NCBI RefSeq assembly: GCF_000016505.1
Contig: NC_009706.1
Coordinates: forward strand, 248,001-312,000
Source: Clostridium kluyveri DSM 555
GTDB lineage: Bacteria; Bacillota; Clostridia; Clostridiales; Clostridiaceae
Length of the DNA stretch: 64,000 nucleotides
Direction of reading: 5' to 3'
The notes below the pieces were generated by a model that was given only the letters and a program-made list of their open reading frames with translations, was not told the DNA's origin and did not search any database. Made by a program: the position numbers and the translations under genes. The first letter of the stretch is position 1. Every line of letters begins with the position of its first letter. Shown here piece after piece: positions 60,771 through 64,000 of this stretch.

Positions 60771-62381
60771 CTATTGCCTCTTCTCATCTTCTTTATTTTT
60801 ACCAGGTGGCTCAGGTTTTAAATAAGGTTTCTGCCGCTGTGAGTCACTGGCATAATGGGGCCTATGACTCATATGCCACCATGGAAATCTTATTATAATA
60901 TCTTTAAATTCTTTTAAATTTAGAGGTGAAATAGGAGAAAGATAATTTACACCAAAGGATCTTAGTGATGACAGATGAATCAAAATTAGAATAACACCAA
61001 GCATAATCCCATATAAACCTAAAAACCCTCCTAGAAAAATCATGCAAAAACGTAAAATACGAATAGCATAACCCATATCATAAGATGGTATACTAAAAGA
61101 AGCTATTGCTGTAATAGCTATAATAATAACTGTAATAGGTGAGACAATACCGGCTCTGACAGCTGCCTCGCCAATAACAATTGCACCAACCATACCTACA
61201 GTTTGATTAGAGGGCGCGGGAAGACGAATTCCTGCTTCTCTAAATGCTTCAAAGGTGATTTCCATTATTAGTGCTTCAATAAGAATGGGAAAAGGAACTC
61301 CACGTGCAGCTCCAAGAATACCAATAAGTAGTGGAGTGGGAATCATTTCTTTATGATATGAAATAATTGCCACAAAGCATCCAGGCAGTAAAAGTGAAAT
61401 TCCAAAAAAAATCAGTCGTATTAATCGGATAAATAAGGCAGTTGGATATCTTTCATAATAATCTTCACTAGCCTGCAAAAATTGAATCATGGTGGCAGGA
61501 AGTATCAAAGCACAAGGTGTATCATCTATTAAAATGGCTACTCTACCTTCTAAAATGCCAGCTGCTACCCTATCTGGTCTTTCACTATGTTGAATTTGTG
61601 GAAATAATGTATATGAGGTATCTTCTATTAATTCTTCTATATATCCACTTTCTAAAATGGAGTCTACGTCTATTTTTTGAATTCTTTTTCTTACTTCTTT
61701 AACAATACTGTCGTCTACTATTCCCTGCAAATAAGTAATATTTATTTTTGTTTGAGTCTGTCTACCTACTATGAATTCTTCAATTTTTAATTGATAGGAT
61801 TTAATTCTTCTTCTAAGCTGAGAGATGTTTGTGCAAATATTTTCCGTGAATCCTTCGTTTGATCCTCTAAGTACCTTTTCAACGTTTGTTTCTGATACAT
61901 TTTTTTCTTTCCAACCTGGTGTTGTCATCTTTAAAGCTTTAATATCTCCATCTAATAAAAATATAGTATTTCCATTTAATAAGGCATATACTACTTCTCC
62001 AATAGTTGATATTTCACTTGTGTTAGCAATCTTAAAAAAATGTTTCTTGGTTATTTCTATAATATGATTTAATGCTAGATCCTCTGATGGTATTTCTTTA
62101 ATATTCATAATTGATGTAAGTATATTTTCATTAATTAATTTAACATCTGCTAGGCCATTTATGAAAACAAGTGCAGAGGAACGTTTAATTGCATCTATAA
62201 CAAATTCACGACAAACTATATCAGTGCAATTGGAAAATAAGCTGTGTAAAATATTTAAGTTGTCTGCAATAGATTTGCTTAGAGGTAAAGATTCTTCACT
62301 ATTAGGTAATTTTTGCGTGTAAATACAGGCTGAAGTTGAAATATTGCTAGAGTTAAAAAATTTCTTCACAATTAAAATCAC
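60771..62381 (-). CDS. GerA-type germination receptor subunit A
   Basis: 536 residues. A long hydrophilic N-terminal part ends in the family motif VEKVLRGSNEGFTENICTNISQLRRRI. Then come about five transmembrane helices (IRLIRLIFFGISLLLPGCFVAI; VGMVGAIVIGEAAVRAGIVSP) and a Pro-rich C-terminus. It detects or transmits the germinant signal with the B and C subunits. It is first in the operon; TTGGAGTGAT lies before the start at 62381. Confidence 0.91.
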   Translation of the reverse strand: MILIVKKFFNSSNISTSACIYTQKLPNSEESLPLSKSIADNLNILHSLFSNCTDIVCREFVIDAIKRSSALVFINGLADVKLINENILTSIMNIKEIPSEDLALNHIIEITKKHFFKIANTSEISTIGEVVYALLNGNTIFLLDGDIKALKMTTPGWKEKNVSETNVEKVLRGSNEGFTENICTNISQLRRRIKSYQLKIEEFIVGRQTQTKINITYLQGIVDDSIVKEVRKRIQKIDVDSILESGYIEELIEDTSYTLFPQIQHSERPDRVAAGILEGRVAILIDDTPCALILPATMIQFLQASEDYYERYPTALFIRLIRLIFFGISLLLPGCFVAIISYHKEMIPTPLLIGILGAARGVPFPILIEALIMEITFEAFREAGIRLPAPSNQTVGMVGAIVIGEAAVRAGIVSPITVIIIAITAIASFSIPSYDMGYAIRILRFCMIFLGGFLGLYGIMLGVILILIHLSSLRSFGVNYLSPISPLNLKEFKDIIIRFPWWHMSHRPHYASDSQRQKPYLKPEPPGKNKEDEKRQ

Positions 62382-62742
62382 TCCAATAAAAATTATAATG
62401 TATAATTATTCTTTGCATTATGGAAGAAAATATGCAACTTGATATTATGTAGGCTGCACTTCTTAAATCTTGTAAGTGGTATTGTAGGAGCTTTAAATTA
62501 TATAATATACTTTGCCCCTGGTTACAAAGCTGCTGGTATTACCCCTAACATTGAGATTCTAAGAAAAAAGGGATATGTTAATGTGAAAACAGGTTCAATT
62601 TTTCATCCATTTACTCAATAAAAGTAGTATAATAATCCATTAGGGACCTAAATATTTGTGTTGACATTTAATAAAAGAGTTGGTATACTGAAATTAAGTT
62701 AGGTACCTAAATTAATTTTAACATATTTAGGAGGAAGAAATT
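62382..62742. other. Gap between germination operon and marR
   Basis: A 60-codon plus-strand frame (62439-62621, ...FLNLVSGIVGALNYIIYFAPGYKAAGITPNIE...) has no ribosome site and I do not recognise it; it may be a remnant. The marR promoter and its two operators occupy 62640-62710. Ribosome site AGGAGGAAG. Confidence 0.45.
62640..62710 (+). promoter_or_regulatory. marR promoter with two palindromic operators
   Basis: -35 TTGACA (62661) and -10 TATACT (62684), 17 bases apart. TTAGGGACCTAA (62640-62651) lies before the -35 and TTAGGTACCTAA (62699-62710), a perfect 12-bp palindrome, after the -10. They are likely the autorepression sites of the MarR protein. Confidence 0.75.
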
Positions 62743-63315
62743 ATGTCAAAAATAAATTTAAATGATTTGTATCGTGCTTTACATCGCTTGAACAGGCAGA
62801 TGCATCGTGTATCCCATAAAGAAGGTCATAGAAAGGGGAGGCTTTATCACGGACAGGCGAACTTGTTATTGTTAATTTCCCAAAATGATGGTGCCAGTCA
62901 GAGAGAATTGGCAGAACAGATGGATATACGTCCATCTTCCATGACTGAAATGTTGACCAAGTTAGAGCAGAATGGCTTGATTGTGAAGAAACGGGATAAC
63001 AAAGACCAGCGGGTAATGCACATTTATTTAACTGAAGAAGGTAAAAAAGCATCTGAGAAAATTACTGAAAGTAAAGATACACTTGCAGAATCTTTGTTTA
63101 CAGGTTTAACAGAGGATGAACAAGAACAATTACTTATTCTTACTCAAAAATTGTGTGCAAGTTTAGAAATGATTGAGAATTCTTATGGAGAAGAAATGTA
63201 CCATGGCCATCATGGGTTCGGTCATCATGGTGGGCATTGTCATGATTTCTGGAAAGAAAATGGTATGCATCATAGGCGTGGATATCATCATAAATATTAT
63301 TCTGAGTATGAGTAA
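62743..63315 (+). CDS. MarR-family regulator with His-rich tail
   Basis: 190 residues, longer than the usual ~145. The winged helix is HGQANLLLLISQNDGASQRELAEQMDIRPSSMTEMLTKLEQNGLIVKKRDNKDQRVMHIYLTEEG. The extra C-terminal ~35 residues are full of His and Gly (YHGHHGFGHHGGHCHDFW, HHRRGYHH) and may bind metal. It begins at ATG 62743 behind AGGAGG and is followed 38 bases later by a Fur-family gene, so metal sensing is plausible. Confidence 0.88.
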   Translation: MSKINLNDLYRALHRLNRQMHRVSHKEGHRKGRLYHGQANLLLLISQNDGASQRELAEQMDIRPSSMTEMLTKLEQNGLIVKKRDNKDQRVMHIYLTEEGKKASEKITESKDTLAESLFTGLTEDEQEQLLILTQKLCASLEMIENSYGEEMYHGHHGFGHHGGHCHDFWKENGMHHRRGYHHKYYSEYE

Positions 63316-63353
63316 ACCAATAGTTAAAAATTATAAATATAGGATTGAATATT

Positions 63354-63803
63354 ATGGAAGATTTTGAGATGTTGCTTAAAGAAAAAGGATATAGATTCAC
63401 TGAGCAGCGTCAAATTATATTGAATGTGATGCTGGAAAGTATGGGGGAACACCTAAGCATAAAGGAGATATGGGAGATAGCTAGGAAAAAAGACAGTACA
63501 TTAGGAATCTCTACTGTCTATCGAACTTTAAAAATTATGGCTGAGATAGGGATTGTTACGGACTTTGATAAAAAGGATGAGATTAACAAATATGAACTTA
63601 ATACAGATGAAAAAAACTTTATACATCCTCATCTGATTTGTATGCGTTGTGGAAAGATTATTGGAATTCAAGAAAATTTGCTTATAGGCAACCCAAAAGT
63701 AAAAATTTACAACAAGTATAACTTTAAAATAGAAGATATTCGAGTTAAATGTTATGGATTTTGTGAGAAATGTGCTGAAGAATCGGTTAAAAATGTAAAA
63801 TAA
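63354..63803 (+). CDS. Fur-family metal-responsive regulator
   Basis: 149 residues. The DNA-binding half is LLKEKGYRFTEQRQIILNVMLE...STVYRTLKIMAEIGIV. The C-terminal half has IHPHLICMRCGKII and KCYGFCEKCAEES, two CxxC pairs for structural zinc. The usual HHHD regulatory motif is weak (only His-Pro-His), so the metal is uncertain (iron, zinc or peroxide type). ATG 63354 has only AGGA upstream. It is probably cotranscribed with marR. Confidence 0.88.
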   Translation: MEDFEMLLKEKGYRFTEQRQIILNVMLESMGEHLSIKEIWEIARKKDSTLGISTVYRTLKIMAEIGIVTDFDKKDEINKYELNTDEKNFIHPHLICMRCGKIIGIQENLLIGNPKVKIYNKYNFKIEDIRVKCYGFCEKCAEESVKNVK

Positions 63804-63882
63804 TACAATAAAATAATAAAAATGAATTTAAGATGTGTATATTCCATATTTGAATTTAGCTATATATAGAATATAGAATTGA

Positions 63883-63936
63883 ATAAAAGCAGAGATACAC
63901 TTTGAAGGATTTAGAGTGACTTCTGCTTTTATTTCA
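63883..63936 (+). terminator. Terminator after the Fur-family gene
   Basis: ATAAAAGCAGAGATACAC / GTGACTTCTGCTTTTAT followed by TTTC. It ends the marR-fur unit. Confidence 0.75.
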
Positions 63937-64000
63937 TTTAAACTAAAAGTTATTATAGAATACTATTTTCTCCAATGACTCTCTTTTATAATGCAGTGGA

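Noticed and set aside
1-64000. tRNA or rRNA genes
   Set aside because: I saw no cloverleaf with TTCGANTC-type T-loop and no rRNA sequence, although a scan by program was not possible.

Overview
The window is a piece of a low-GC, spore-forming anaerobe of the genus Clostridium in the strict sense. The evidence is an AT-rich chromosome with strong Shine-Dalgarno (SD) sites, a gerA-type spore germination operon, CwlD, a flavin thioredoxin reductase without an NADPH motif, and the amino-acid fermentation enzyme HypD. I cannot fix the species. Bases 1 to about 15450 are clearly more GC-rich and are part of an integrative conjugative element (ICE). Its left end lies outside the window.

Region 1 (1-15.45 kb, all genes on the minus strand): a conjugation module of the Tn1549 / C. 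difficile CTn4 type. In transcription order it holds a ParB-like protein, a DUF4406/DUF7768-like protein, ArdA antirestriction protein, a coiled-coil protein, PcfB, VirD4, a Maff2 pilin-like protein, VirB6, a SpoVG-like protein, a DUF7007-like protein, PrgI, VirB4, an NlpC/P60 hydrolase, DUF4315, DUF4366, two Cys-rich small proteins and one unknown. The relaxase and integrase are not in view. The striking feature is a 25-bp palindrome (arms ACTTCGGGCCAA / TTGGCCCGAAGT around one base) present 12 times, roughly one per gene junction. It usually sits between a stop codon and the next ribosome site. Where genes overlap, it lies in frame inside the coding sequence and always reads TSGQLGPKS. Several genes before it end in the same residues, NAER-stop. 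A 210-bp nested inverted-repeat region (13499-13710) is a second unexplained structure.

Region 2 (15.45-18.5 kb): a scar zone with a truncated IS200/IS605 transposase, a serine recombinase broken by one in-frame stop, and an Rpn-type nuclease with a duplicated 3' end.

Region 3 (18.6-39.3 kb, plus strand, housekeeping): cwlD; a GntR regulator; a glutamate-mutase-E-like protein that has lost every catalytic residue I could align; a two-subunit class I fumarase/mesaconase; a CitX-like protein; TPR proteins; ptsI; a lipoprotein; thioredoxin with a flavin reductase behind a CsoR/CstR-like operator; a c-di-AMP riboswitch on a cell wall hydrolase next to the c-di-AMP cyclase cdaA; cdaR; a COG2509 flavoprotein; glmM; and glmS behind its self-cleaving ribozyme.

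Region 4 (39.3-43.4 kb): an MFS transporter, an EFR1 ferredoxin and decayed genes (GNAT, TetR, SDR), bracketed by two copies of a two-hairpin element.

Region 5 (43.4-51.5 kb): trans-4-hydroxyproline use. It has an XRE-cupin regulator, glycyl radical activase, HypD dehydratase, a membrane carrier with an in-frame UGA, and ProC, which together would turn hydroxyproline into proline. PpnP and TrmO follow.

Region 6 (51.9-55.8 kb): larB and larC (nickel-pincer cofactor) around an aldo/keto reductase and its MerR regulator, with two mirrored MerR-type promoters.

Region 7 (55.8-64 kb): two tandem small-RNA candidates, a fluoride riboswitch operon (two FluC subunits and a DUF190 protein), a 53-codon membrane protein, the germination operon, a MarR regulator with paired operators and a Fur-family regulator.
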